A stretch of 36,019 nt of DNA from Oscillospiraceae bacterium (lineage in GTDB: Bacteria; Bacillota; Clostridia; Oscillospirales; Oscillospiraceae): NCBI GenBank assembly GCA_029257695.1, contig JARIAU010000061.1, forward strand, positions 1 to 36,019, in the 5' to 3' direction. The notes under the pieces are model-generated. The model saw only the letters and a list, made by a program, of their open reading frames with translations. It did not search any database and had not been told where the DNA came from. Position numbers and translations under genes: made by a program. Below are positions 24,665 to 32,470 of the stretch, piece by piece. Every line of letters starts with the position of its first letter. The stretch's first letter is position 1.

Positions 24665-26227
24665 ATGAGTAAGTATCTCATGGCAATTGATGCCGGAACC
24701 GGGAGTGTGCGCGCCGTTCTCTTTGATCTGGCAGGAAATCAGATTGGCTGTGTCCAGCAAGAGTGGACCCACGCAGAGGACCCACGCTTTCCTGGCAGCA
24801 TGGACTTCGACTGGAAGTTGAACTGGCAGCTGGCCAGCAACTGTGTGCGTGGCGTACTGGAGCAGACCGGCATCTCCCCTCATGAGGTTGCAGCCGTCTC
24901 CACCACCTGTATGCGAGAAGGCATCCTCCTATACAACCACGCTGGCGAGGAAATTTGGGCTTGCGCCAATGTGGATGCCAGAAGCACAGATGAGGTCGCT
25001 CAACTCGTCCACAGCGATCCCGATCTCGAAAAACAACTCTACCATAAATCCGGCCAGAGCTATGCGCTCAACGCCATTCCCCGTATTCTTTGGGTCAAGA
25101 ACAAGTTGCCCGAACTTTATGAAGAAACCGCCGCAGTCGGCATGTTTAACGATTGGCTTATCTACAAGCTGACCGGTGTTCTTGCCGTAGAGCCCAGCAA
25201 CGGGTCCACAACCGGCCTGATGGATTTGCAAAGCCGCACTTGGGACACCGAAATCGCCCGTCGCTGTGGTATCCGGGAAGATATTTTCCCCAAGGTCATG
25301 GAGTGCGGCACCGTGGCCGGCACCGTAACCGCCAAAGGTGCTGCGCAGACCGGTCTGGCCGAGGGAACCCCCGTCGTGGTAGGCGGCGGCGACTGTCAGC
25401 TTGGCACCATCGGCGTAGGCGCATGCGAGCCTGGTCAGGCTGCTGTTTTTGGCGGCAGTTTCTGGCAGTACGAATTCAACACTCCCAGCGGAAAAACCGA
25501 TCCCAACGCTCGAATCCGAGTCAATTGTCACGCTGTTCCAAATGTTTGGCAGTACGAAGCACTCGCCTTTAAGCCCGGACTCGTCATGCGCTGGTTCCGC
25601 GACGGTTTCTGTCAGCTAGAAAAAGAACAAGCCGCAGCACAAGGCTGCGACCCCTACGATTTGATGAACCAGAAGGCAGAAAAGATTCCCGCCGGATGCC
25701 ACGGTATGATGTGCTGCTTCAGCGATGTGATGAATTTCATCAACTGGAAACACGCCGCCCCTACCTTCACCAATTTCAAATTGGATCCCGATCAATTCAA
25801 CCGCTATACCTTCTATCGTGCCATTTTGGAGAATACCGCACTCCTCGTTCGCGGCCACATCAATATGGTCCGAGAAGCCACCGGGAACGAACCTGATGAA
25901 CTGATTTTTGCCGGAGGCGCATCCAAAAGCCCTCTCTGGTGCCAGATTCTGGCCGATGTCACCGGAAAACCGGTTCGCACCCCTGTCGTCAAAGAAGCCA
26001 CCGCCCTCGGTGCCGCAATTCTCGCCGGCTACGGCGTGGGCATCTATCCCAGTATCGCAGAGGGTGCTAATGCTGCTGTGCATTTTGATCGCACCTATCA
26101 GCCAAACCCAGAAAACCATAAGGTATACGAGGCAATGTATCCAATCTGGCGTCAAATCTACGCCGCACAGCTGGACCTGTGCGACCGTAAACTGACCCAG
26201 AACATGTGGATTGCCCCCGGCCTGTGA
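24665..26227 (+). CDS. lsrK: LsrK-like autoinducer-2 kinase
   Basis: LsrK phosphorylates imported AI-2, trapping it and making the inducer of LsrR. The 520-residue product is an FGGY-type carbohydrate kinase. It follows E. coli LsrK closely, from KYLMAIDAGTGSVRAVLFDL through CMREGILLYN and ACANVDAR, to VVVGGGDCQLG, the TMRWFRD-like VMRWFRDGFC, GGASKSPLWCQILADV and the terminal IAPGL. AAGGAGG lies before the ATG. It sits between lsrR and the cupin in the same direction, 61 bp after lsrR and 32 bp before the cupin. Confidence 0.95.
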   Translation: MSKYLMAIDAGTGSVRAVLFDLAGNQIGCVQQEWTHAEDPRFPGSMDFDWKLNWQLASNCVRGVLEQTGISPHEVAAVSTTCMREGILLYNHAGEEIWACANVDARSTDEVAQLVHSDPDLEKQLYHKSGQSYALNAIPRILWVKNKLPELYEETAAVGMFNDWLIYKLTGVLAVEPSNGSTTGLMDLQSRTWDTEIARRCGIREDIFPKVMECGTVAGTVTAKGAAQTGLAEGTPVVVGGGDCQLGTIGVGACEPGQAAVFGGSFWQYEFNTPSGKTDPNARIRVNCHAVPNVWQYEALAFKPGLVMRWFRDGFCQLEKEQAAAQGCDPYDLMNQKAEKIPAGCHGMMCCFSDVMNFINWKHAAPTFTNFKLDPDQFNRYTFYRAILENTALLVRGHINMVREATGNEPDELIFAGGASKSPLWCQILADVTGKPVRTPVVKEATALGAAILAGYGVGIYPSIAEGANAAVHFDRTYQPNPENHKVYEAMYPIWRQIYAAQLDLCDRKLTQNMWIAPGL

Positions 26228-26259
26228 GCAAATCATTTCGATAAGGAGAGGATTTTACC

Positions 26260-26610
26260 ATGTTTGTAATCAACGAAACAGAGCGCGAGTACCGTTTTGG
26301 CGACAGCGGCCCCAAGTATCTGATGAAAGGTCCCCGCATGAATTTTGCCATTGTCCAATTTATGCCAAACCAGGACTTCCGTGCTCACTATCACAATGTA
26401 ATGGAAGAGAACTTCTTCATCCTCGAGGGCAAAATCGACATTGTAGTGGATGGCACGGTCCACACCCTGTCTGCCGGAGATCTGATCCACATTGAGCCTG
26501 GTGAAGTTCATTATTGTCGTAACGCTTATGATACCCCCGTAAAAATGATTTCCACTCTAGCTCCCTATCAGGATGTCGATAAGGTAGATATGGATAACCC
26601 TGTTTATTGA
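26260..26610 (+). CDS. Small cupin-domain protein
   Basis: This 116-residue single-domain cupin has a metal motif FRAHYHNVMEENFFILEG (His, His and Glu ligands, about residues 43-60). The second motif is HIEPGEVHYCRN (about residues 80-91), with a ligand His. Such proteins are isomerases, dioxygenases or sugar-binding proteins. It follows lsrK by 32 bp with an AAGGAGAGG site, so it is co-expressed. lsrG, whose product acts on phospho-AI-2 in enterics, is absent, and the cupin may take over that step; this is inference. Its terminator is at 26746. Confidence 0.85.
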   Translation: MFVINETEREYRFGDSGPKYLMKGPRMNFAIVQFMPNQDFRAHYHNVMEENFFILEGKIDIVVDGTVHTLSAGDLIHIEPGEVHYCRNAYDTPVKMISTLAPYQDVDKVDMDNPVY

Positions 26611-26745
26611 TTGCTTTATTCTCATCCGCAAATCACAGTGAGGTATCCCCCTTCTATAAATTCAGCAAAAGCAAAAACCGTCAGACACCTACCGTCAGCC
26701 CGTCCCCAAATCGCAAAGGCTGCACAAGTGCCAATCCAAACAGCA

Positions 26746-26781
26746 AAGCAGCACCACCAAAGTGGCGCTGCTTCTGTTTTA
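26746..26781 (+). terminator. Terminator of the lsrR-lsrK-cupin unit
   Basis: A 12-nt stem with one A-C mismatch (26746-26757 with 26762-26773) and tetraloop CAAA, followed by CTGTTTTA. Confidence 0.7.
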
Positions 26782-26894
26782 TCGCTGGATAAAAGGCAGC
26801 CGCAACACAGCACAACCGCCTTTGTGCAAGAAAAAAATGTAACTCGCTTTCGAATTCCGCCCTCTGTTGATGTACAATTCCCCTCTGTTGTCCC

Positions 26895-26952
26895 GCTCAA
26901 TGACCTGTGGGAAACGGTGAAAGTCAACTAAAGTGTTGCCCCCGGCTTGGAC
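26895..26952 (+). repeat. 58-bp direct repeat, right copy
   Basis: Matches 16211-16268 at 57 of 58 positions, including the final potD2 codons and stop, which are not preceded by a potD gene here. The right half continues into an intact terminator hairpin. Confidence 0.95.
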
Positions 26953-26975
26953 TGCGTCCAAGCCGGGGGTGTTCT
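26936..26975. terminator. Intact terminator hairpin, presumed original pot operon terminator
   Basis: Perfect 14-bp arms: CCCCCGGCTTGGAC (26939-26952) and its complement (26956-26969), loop TGC. GTGTTCTTATT follows. It now lies between the lsr block and the convergent RHH gene. Confidence 0.85.
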
Positions 26976-27175
26976 TATTCCAGATCCAATTCCGGAGGTA
27001 CATCAATTTCGTCGGAAACATATTTTCCGTTCTTCTTTCTCTGCCGCACACATTCGGTAAGGAGATACTCGATTTGACCATTGACGGAACGAAAATCATC
27101 TTCTGCCCAGGCGGCAATGGCTGCATACAGCTTTGCGGACAGCCGCAGCGGCACCTGTTTTTTCGGTTCCGACAT
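26975..27175 (-). CDS. Arc-type ribbon-helix-helix DNA-binding protein
   Basis: This 66-residue protein has the RHH fold: a basic strand KKQVPLRLS, then helix [14 protein letters not shown] and helix [14 protein letters not shown]. It binds DNA as a dimer through the strand, as Arc and MetJ do. The ATG at 27175 shares its A with the stop of the SPFH gene (TGATG), so the two are translationally coupled. The longer frame to 27226 lies inside the SPFH gene. It probably regulates its own operon; an inverted repeat sits over the promoter at 28202-28219. Association of RHH and SPFH genes recurs in Firmicutes. Confidence 0.85.
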   Translation of the reverse strand: MSEPKKQVPLRLSAKLYAAIAAWAEDDFRSVNGQIEYLLTECVRQRKKNGKYVSDEIDVPPELDLE

Positions 27176-28179
27176 CAGTACAGGCTGCCGGAGTTTACGA
27201 CGGGCTGTGCATCGTGGTTTCCGCAAAGCACCACCAGCAGATTGGACACCATCGCAGCCTTCCGCTCTTCATCCAAATGCACCACATCGTTCTCATTCAG
27301 CCGCTCAAGTGCCATCTCCACCATGCCCACGGCACCGTCTACGATCATCTTACGGGCATCAATGATGGCAGAGGCCTGCTGGCGCTGAAGCATCACTGCG
27401 GCGATTTCCGGCGCATAGGCCAGATAGGTAATGCGAGCTTCCATCACTTCGATACCGGCAGTGCAAACCTTCTCCTGGATCTCCTGACGGATGCGCTCTG
27501 CCACTACCTCGCTGGAGCCACGGAGACTGCCTTCATCTGCAATACCGTCACCGGTGGTGTCCACATCCGGCGCCACATCGTAAGGATACAGCCGGACGAT
27601 ATTCCGCAGCGCGCTGTCACACTGGAGGGACAGATACTCCTTGTAGTTATCCACATCAAAGACCGCCTTTGCGGTGTCGGTGACACGCCAGATGACAGCG
27701 ATGCCGATTTCCACCGGATTGCCCAAGCAGTCATTGATCTTCTGCCGGCTGTTGTTCAGGGTCATGGCCTTGAGCGAGATTTTCTTGTTCACCATCTCGG
27801 CATTGCCGGACATTCCATTTGCCGAGAGAACAAGCCCCTTCTTCCCATTGTCCACATCGCCGCTCTGGTTCAGCTTGGTCTTGGCCGCAGGGTTGACCGC
27901 CACACAGAAGGGGTTCACAAAGTAGAAGCCACTCTCCTTCAGCGTACCGACATATTTACCGAACAGGGTCAGCACCAGTGCCTCCTGCGGACCAACTACC
28001 TTCAGACCCAGGAAAGGAATCCAGCCCAGACCCAGCCAGAGTCCTCCCACCACTGCCAGTGCAGTCCAATCCTGATTTGCAGCATAGACCACCAGCACGA
28101 TCGCCGCAGCATACAGCAGCAGCAGTCCCAGTGCCGCCACCAAACCGTTCTTCTTTTTGTTTAATACGATTTCATTCAT
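27175..28179 (-). CDS. SPFH (band 7/prohibitin-like) domain membrane protein
   Basis: This 334-residue protein has two N-terminal membrane segments (about residues 12-35 and 38-57), then an SPFH domain. The SPFH part includes [25 protein letters not shown] and a [17 protein letters not shown] strand, then [19 protein letters not shown] and [20 protein letters not shown], typical of stomatin relatives. It lacks a long coiled-coil tail. It likely forms membrane-bound oligomers. Its ATG has an AGGGAGGT site and a consensus promoter (28214-28242). The gene ends in the start of the RHH regulator. Function is not established. Confidence 0.9.
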   Translation of the reverse strand: MNEIVLNKKKNGLVAALGLLLLYAAAIVLVVYAANQDWTALAVVGGLWLGLGWIPFLGLKVVGPQEALVLTLFGKYVGTLKESGFYFVNPFCVAVNPAAKTKLNQSGDVDNGKKGLVLSANGMSGNAEMVNKKISLKAMTLNNSRQKINDCLGNPVEIGIAVIWRVTDTAKAVFDVDNYKEYLSLQCDSALRNIVRLYPYDVAPDVDTTGDGIADEGSLRGSSEVVAERIRQEIQEKVCTAGIEVMEARITYLAYAPEIAAVMLQRQQASAIIDARKMIVDGAVGMVEMALERLNENDVVHLDEERKAAMVSNLLVVLCGNHDAQPVVNSGSLY

Positions 28180-28201
28180 ACCAGATACCTCCCTGTATCT
28201 T

Positions 28202-28219
28202 TATGATATTAAAATCATA
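28202..28219. promoter_or_regulatory. Dyad over the -10 box and start site of the SPFH-RHH operon
   Basis: TATGAT (28202-28207), 6 bp, ATCATA (28214-28219), a perfect inverted repeat whose right half is the -10 box of the - strand promoter. It is a natural operator for the RHH protein encoded in the operon. Confidence 0.55.
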
Positions 28220-28242
28220 TCACCGTGCTTTTTCGTTGTCAA
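28214..28242 (-). promoter_or_regulatory. Promoter of SPFH-RHH operon
   Basis: On the - strand TTGACA (28237-28242), 17 bp, TATGAT (28214-28219). Confidence 0.82.
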
Positions 28243-28267
28243 TCCTTTTTCTTCGAATTTCGTAGAA

Positions 28268-28297
28268 TTGACAGCACCCCCGCCCCTGACCTATAAT
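28268..28297 (+). promoter_or_regulatory. Promoter of the TrmH-family gene
   Basis: TTGACA (28268-28273), 18 bp, TATAAT (28292-28297), 38 bp before the ATG. It is back-to-back with the SPFH promoter. Confidence 0.82.
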
Positions 28298-28334
28298 GTG
28301 CAGTGAATGAACCCACGGACGGAAGGAGACCCCT

Positions 28335-29153
28335 ATGCCACGCTACATTGAATTGACGGATTTTTCTGCACCAGAACTGGATGTCTACGCCCGCATGACC
28401 CAAGTGCAGCTGCTGAACCGTTTTGACCCGGACAACGCTCTTTTTATTGCCGAAAGCCCTCTGGTCATTCAACGGGCCATTGACGCCGGATTCGAGCCGG
28501 TGTCCTTTCTGGTAGACCTGCCCAATCTGGCCAAGAAGGCACAAGAGGTGCTGACCCCCTTTGAGGATGTGCCGGTATTTGTGGCGGAAACAGAAATCCT
28601 GACACAGCTGACCGGGTTCCATCTGACCCGTGGCATGCTGTGCGCCATGCGCCGCAAGCCTCTTCCTTCGGTAGAAGCGGTCTGCAAGGGGGCCACCCGT
28701 ATTGCACTGCTGGAAAATGTGATGAATCCCACCAATGTGGGTGCTATTTTTCGTTCTGCCGCCGCTTTGGGTATGGATGCAGTCCTGCTCACCTCCGGAT
28801 GCAGTGACCCGCTCTACCGCCGTTCCGCCCGTGTCAGCATGGGTACGGTGTTTCAGGTCCCTTGGACCTTCCTGCCCAAAGACTGCACCGACTCCGGAAT
28901 CGGTCTGCTGCACGAAATGGGCTTCCGGTCAGCCGCGATGGCCCTCACGGACAACTCCATCTCCATCAAGGACCCTCGTCTGGCCGCCGAAGAAAAGCTG
29001 GCCATCGTATTAGGAACCGAGGGGGACGGTTTGGCCACTTCCACCATTGCCGACTGCGACTACACCGTCCGCATCCCCATGGCTCACGGCGTCGATTCGC
29101 TGAATGTGGCCGCCGCCAGCGCCGTGGCCTTCTGGCAGATGGGCAATCTCTGA
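28335..29153 (+). CDS. TrmH/SpoU-family RNA 2'-O-methyltransferase
   Basis: This 272-residue SPOUT enzyme transfers a methyl group from S-adenosylmethionine to RNA ribose. The N-terminal part (about residues 1-105) is a substrate-binding domain. The catalytic domain has the SpoU motifs LLENVMNPTNVGAIFRSAAA (motif 1), IVLGTEGDGLA (motif 2) and IPMAHGVDSLNVAAASAVAFW (motif 3), all complete. GGAAGGAG precedes the ATG. The RNA target is unknown; it could be rRNA or tRNA. A terminator follows at 29174. Confidence 0.92.
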   Translation: MPRYIELTDFSAPELDVYARMTQVQLLNRFDPDNALFIAESPLVIQRAIDAGFEPVSFLVDLPNLAKKAQEVLTPFEDVPVFVAETEILTQLTGFHLTRGMLCAMRRKPLPSVEAVCKGATRIALLENVMNPTNVGAIFRSAAALGMDAVLLTSGCSDPLYRRSARVSMGTVFQVPWTFLPKDCTDSGIGLLHEMGFRSAAMALTDNSISIKDPRLAAEEKLAIVLGTEGDGLATSTIADCDYTVRIPMAHGVDSLNVAAASAVAFWQMGNL

Positions 29154-29173
29154 TTTCCTCAAAAAAACATCAA

Positions 29174-29208
29174 GAAAGCCGACAGAAGCAACGCTTCCGT
29201 CGGCTTTC
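29174..29208. terminator. Bidirectional terminator between TrmH-family and alcohol dehydrogenase genes
   Basis: A 16-nt stem with one A-C mismatch (GAAAGCCGACAGAAGC and its partner). On the - strand it runs on toward TTTTTTT at 29161-29167, so it serves the convergent genes. Confidence 0.75.
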
Positions 29209-29224
29209 CAGGTATTTAGGAGAC

Positions 29225-30283
29225 TTATTCAATGACGACCAGAGGTTTGATCAGGTCCTTGGGCTTGTCCTTCATCAGCATGAGGGCAGGCTCCACATGT
29301 TCCAGTCCGTTGAACCGATGGGTAATCAGCTTTTCAGGATGGATCCGGTTGGTCACGATGAGCCGAGCCAGCTTTTCCGAACGCAGGCGGCCGCCGGGCA
29401 TCAATCCGCCCCGAACCTGCTTGTGACCCATGCCGCAGCCCCATTCCACACGAGGAATGCAGACATTATCACCCTCGCCCAGATAGTTGACATTGCCGAT
29501 GATTCCGCCGGGCTTCAGCATACGGATGGCCTGTGCAAAGGTGTCGTTATCGCCGCCGGCCATGATGATCTTGTCCACACCCTGACCGTGGGTCTTGTCC
29601 ATAATCTGTTCCACAATATCGCCGTTGCGATAGTTGATGATGTCCGTTGCGCCGAACTCGGTGGCCAAATCGCAGCAGTTCTTACGAGAACCCACGGCAA
29701 AAATCTCCGCAGCACCACGGATGCTGGCCGCAGCCACACTCATCAGACCCACAGGGCCGATGCCGATGACGGCCACATTATCGCCAAACTGAACATCTGC
29801 CAGCTCCACACCGTGGAAACCGGTGGGCACCATGTCGGCAATCATAGTTGCAGCACCCAAATCCATGCCTTCCGGCAGGTGTGCCAGGTTGCCGTCTGCA
29901 TCGTTCACATGGAAGTACTCGGCAAACACGCCATCCTTGAAGTTGGAGAATTTCCAGCCGGACAGCATTCCGCCGGAATGCATGGGATAGCCGGCCTGCG
30001 CCTCCAGAGAGTTCCAATCCGGGGTAATGGCGGAGACCAGAACCCGATCGCCGGGTTTGAAGTCACGGACCATGCTGCCGACCTCGACCACTTCGCCCAC
30101 AGCCTCATGGCCCAAAATCATATCCTTACGATCTCCGATGGCACCGGCCCAAACCGTATGCACATCCGAGGTGCAGGGAGCCAAAGCCAGCGGCTTACAA
30201 ATCGCATCCATAGGTCCGCAGGCGGGAATATCCTTCTCTACCCAGCCGGTCTGACCGATCTTCAACATTGCAAAACCCTTCAT
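29225..30283 (-). CDS. Zinc-dependent secondary alcohol dehydrogenase (NADP type)
   Basis: This 352-residue enzyme interconverts secondary alcohols and ketones with NADP(H). It closely follows the Clostridium beijerinckii isopropanol dehydrogenase type: MKGFAML start, PCTSD (zinc Cys 37), GHEAVGEVVEVG (His 59, Glu 60), TPDWNSLEAQAG and GWKFSNFKDGVFAEYFHVND. ADMVPTGFHG carries Asp 150, then come GIGPVGL and GSRKNC, where the Gly-Ser-Arg supports NADP use. WGCGMGHK and LMLMKDKPKDLIKPLV end it. The ATG at 30283 follows AAAGGAGGT; the longer frame has no such site. Confidence 0.93.
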   Translation of the reverse strand: MKGFAMLKIGQTGWVEKDIPACGPMDAICKPLALAPCTSDVHTVWAGAIGDRKDMILGHEAVGEVVEVGSMVRDFKPGDRVLVSAITPDWNSLEAQAGYPMHSGGMLSGWKFSNFKDGVFAEYFHVNDADGNLAHLPEGMDLGAATMIADMVPTGFHGVELADVQFGDNVAVIGIGPVGLMSVAAASIRGAAEIFAVGSRKNCCDLATEFGATDIINYRNGDIVEQIMDKTHGQGVDKIIMAGGDNDTFAQAIRMLKPGGIIGNVNYLGEGDNVCIPRVEWGCGMGHKQVRGGLMPGGRLRSEKLARLIVTNRIHPEKLITHRFNGLEHVEPALMLMKDKPKDLIKPLVVIE

Positions 30284-30325
30284 AGGTTGTACCTCCTTTG
30301 GTTGTGTGGGGGTTACTTTTTGCAC

Positions 30326-30354
30326 ATTGTAGCATCCGGTTTGTTTATTGTCAA
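30326..30354 (-). promoter_or_regulatory. Promoter of the alcohol dehydrogenase gene
   Basis: On the - strand TTGACA (30349-30354), 17 bp, TACAAT (30326-30331), 43 bp ahead of the ATG. Confidence 0.85.
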
Positions 30355-30557
30355 CGAATTAACAAGCCTTTTCTGCTCGATCTTTGTAGAAAGAAGTACA
30401 GACCCGATCTGGTATCTATTTTCTTTGATTTCCCGCTGTTCTTTTTTGTTTTCTACATGGAAAATTCTTATAAAAAGATGCTTTTTTGAAGTAAACCCGC
30501 CGAATTCGCCTTTTTTCTCTCGGTTTTTTGTCACTTTCTCCAAACTCCGCTGTCACA

Positions 30558-30626
30558 TTACACAAAAAAGGGGCGCACTTTTTCCGGCTTTCTGCGCTGT
30601 TTCGGTTCTTTCCCTCCATATTCCAT
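30558..30626 (-). CDS. Possible 22-residue basic small protein
   Basis: ATG with GAGGGAG 4 nt upstream, 22 codons rich in Lys and Arg (MEYGGKEPKQRRKPEKVR then PFFV). It follows the 25-residue frame in the same direction. Coding status is unproven; there is no family likeness and no clear promoter. Confidence 0.2.
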   Translation of the reverse strand: MEYGGKEPKQRRKPEKVRPFFV

Positions 30627-30664
30627 GAATCTCCCTCTGTTTTCACCGATGCTGTGATAAAAAA

Positions 30665-30742
30665 CTATCCTGTGATAGAGTTCGTTGCCCCGTTGACCTG
30701 TTCTGTTTTGTCTGTGATACGGCGGAGCTGTTCCATTTCCAT
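30665..30742 (-). CDS. Possible 25-residue small protein
   Basis: ATG with AAAGGAGG 9 nt upstream, an ideal ribosome site, encoding MEMEQLRRITDKTEQVNGAT and five more residues. A weak promoter (TTGCTA, 18 bp, TATTAG) may lie upstream. The strong ribosome site in an otherwise empty gap is the only support. Confidence 0.25.
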   Translation of the reverse strand: MEMEQLRRITDKTEQVNGATNSITG

Positions 30743-30886
30743 CGTCCGCATCCTCCTTTCTCTGCTTGGCACAGGTGATTTCGTACCTAATACACCATTT
30801 TTCACCCATTTAGCAAGATAAATCACAAAAACATTGTTTTTTGGCAGAAATACGCACTTTTTCCCTTTCTTTGTGCAACCCGCCCA

Positions 30887-30915
30887 TTGACAGTTTCCGT
30901 CCATTCAGTTAGCAT
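30887..30915 (+). promoter_or_regulatory. Promoter of the MATE gene
   Basis: TTGACA (30887-30892), 17 bp, TAGCAT (30910-30915), about 85 bp before the ATG at 31001. Confidence 0.7.
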
Positions 30916-31000
30916 GGTCAGTAGTGATTTCTTGTCACCCTTCGGCTGCTTTATCCAGTGTCCGAAGGGGATTTTCTATATGTTCCGCAGGAGGGATTCG

Positions 31001-32344
31001 ATGAACCAACACCACAACCCCATTACCGACGGACCGATTTTTCCCGCCCTCAGCAAATTCGCCATCCCGATTTTGTTTTCGCTTATGCTTCAGGCGCTGT
31101 ACGGTGCCGTCGATCTCTGGATGGTCAGTCAGTTCGGCACCAACGCCGATGTGTCCGCCGTGTCCACCGGCAGCCAAACCATGGCCATTGTCAGCGGTAT
31201 CATCACCGGTCTTGCCATGGGTACCACCATCCTGCTGGGTCAATCCGTGGGCGAACGCAACGACAAACAGGGCGCGGAGATCATCGGCTCCAGCATTTGG
31301 ATCTTTGCCATCATCAGCGCCTTGCTGACCGCCATCCTGCTGCTGTCTGCCCCCAGTCTGGCCACGCTGCTCCATGCGCCGGAGGTAGCCTTTGACAAAA
31401 CGGTGCAATACATCCTCATTTGCGGTGCAGGCACCCTCTTCGTGGTGGGTTACAACCTGCTCAGCGGCATTTTCTGCGGTCTGGGCGACTCCAAAACACC
31501 ACTTCTCTTTGTGGGCATTGCCTGTGTGGCCAACATCATCGGCGACTACATCCTCATTGACCTGTTTCAGATGGGTACAGTAGGGGCCGCCATCGCCACC
31601 ATCGGCGCTCAGGCAGTCAGTGTTCTGTTTTCTCTGTGTGTTATCCGCAAAAAACTGCCTTTCCCCGTCCATCGGGAGCACCTGCATCTGCAACCCCGGT
31701 TGGCCCTCTCCATCCTCAAGCTGGGCCTGCCCATCGCCCTGCTCCGGATGTGCAACGAGGTCTCCTATCTGCTGATCCTGGGGTTCGTCAACACCTTGGG
31801 CGTGGTGGCCTCCTCCGGTGTAGGCATCGCAGAAAAACTGATCATGTTTGTCATTCTCATCCCCACCACCTATATGTCCGCCATCTCCGCCTTTGTGGCT
31901 CAGAATCGGGGCGCCAATCAGCCGAAACGCGCCAAACGAGCCATGTGGGTGGGCATGGCTTCGGCGGCCGTCATCGGCGGCGGGCTGGCTTATCTGACCT
32001 TCTTCCACGGCGATGCCATGTCCCGTTTGTTCATCAACGACAGCGCCGTGATTGCCGCCTCGGCCGAATTCCTCCGTGCCACCTCCGTTGAATGCTTCAT
32101 TCTGTCTCTCGCTTACTGCTTTGACGGCTTCTTCAACGGAATTGAAAAAACCAGCTTTGTCATGCTGCAAGGGGTGATCGCCTCCCTGTTGGTGCGCACT
32201 CCGTTTGCCTACTTTGCCAGCATCCGCCCCAATCCTACCCTGTTCGGCATTGGTCTGTCCGCTCCGGCAGCCGCTCTCTTTATGCTGACCCTGTGTGCGC
32301 TCTACTACGTGTGCAAAGGCCGCAGAGAAATCGAATCCCTATAA
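31001..32344 (+). CDS. MATE-family efflux transporter
   Basis: This multidrug and toxin extrusion protein is a cation-coupled exporter in the cell membrane. The 447-residue product has about twelve membrane segments in two homologous halves. Early motifs are PILFSLMLQALYGAVDLWMV and AVSTGSQTMAIVSGIITGLA, and the second half has AEKLIMFVILIPTTYMSAIS and FVAQNRGANQPKRAKRA, both typical. The ATG at 31001 follows GCAGGAGGG; the frame upstream to 30887 crosses the promoter and is not used. The substrate cannot be told from sequence. It ends in a terminator shared with the convergent XRE gene. Confidence 0.92.
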   Translation: MNQHHNPITDGPIFPALSKFAIPILFSLMLQALYGAVDLWMVSQFGTNADVSAVSTGSQTMAIVSGIITGLAMGTTILLGQSVGERNDKQGAEIIGSSIWIFAIISALLTAILLLSAPSLATLLHAPEVAFDKTVQYILICGAGTLFVVGYNLLSGIFCGLGDSKTPLLFVGIACVANIIGDYILIDLFQMGTVGAAIATIGAQAVSVLFSLCVIRKKLPFPVHREHLHLQPRLALSILKLGLPIALLRMCNEVSYLLILGFVNTLGVVASSGVGIAEKLIMFVILIPTTYMSAISAFVAQNRGANQPKRAKRAMWVGMASAAVIGGGLAYLTFFHGDAMSRLFINDSAVIAASAEFLRATSVECFILSLAYCFDGFFNGIEKTSFVMLQGVIASLLVRTPFAYFASIRPNPTLFGIGLSAPAAALFMLTLCALYYVCKGRREIESL

Positions 32345-32434
32345 CTACCCCGTCGGAATCCCCTTCCCCCGCACCACTTCACTAACCGAGGGCCGCCCTC
32401 TATGCGACTTTCTCTTCGCCGAACAGAACCGAAC

Positions 32435-32470
32435 ACACCCGGACAGACTGCTCTGTCCGGGTGTTCCTTT
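32435..32470. terminator. Terminator between MATE and XRE genes
   Basis: A perfect 13-bp stem (ACACCCGGACAGA at 32435-32447, complement at 32452-32464), loop CTGC, followed by TCCTTTTA on the + strand. It serves the convergent ends. Confidence 0.8.

Larger units (their letters stand above)
26611..26974. other. 364-bp gap at the right end of the lsr block
   Basis: No gene is supported. The open frame 26611-26931 ends by reading the repeated potD2 codons (LNDLWETVKVN) and has no ribosome site or family likeness. The gap contains the cupin terminator, the right repeat copy and the intact pot terminator. Confidence 0.7.
30284..31000. other. 717-bp gene-poor region between alcohol dehydrogenase and MATE genes
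   Basis: Promoters for both divergent genes lie at its ends (30326-30354 and 30887-30915). The centre has T-rich runs and two tiny minus-strand frames with ribosome sites (30665-30742 and 30558-30626). No recognisable protein, RNA family or repeat was seen. Confidence 0.6.

Noticed and set aside
16269..26894. Integrase, transposase or insertion sequence inside the lsr block
   Set aside because: All long frames there are accounted for by lsr genes, the cupin and the AEC gene; none resembles a recombinase.
26611..26931. A 106-residue open frame ending in LNDLWETVKVN
   Set aside because: The end is the repeated potD2 fragment; the rest has no ribosome site, crosses a terminator and resembles nothing.
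26895..26952. Remnant of a third potD gene
   Set aside because: Similarity to potD2 starts sharply at 26895, with no potD-like sequence before it, so a duplicated insertion boundary fits better than gene decay.
27133..28164. 343-residue + strand frame
   Set aside because: It is the antisense of the SPFH gene, which has a promoter, ribosome site and clear domain.
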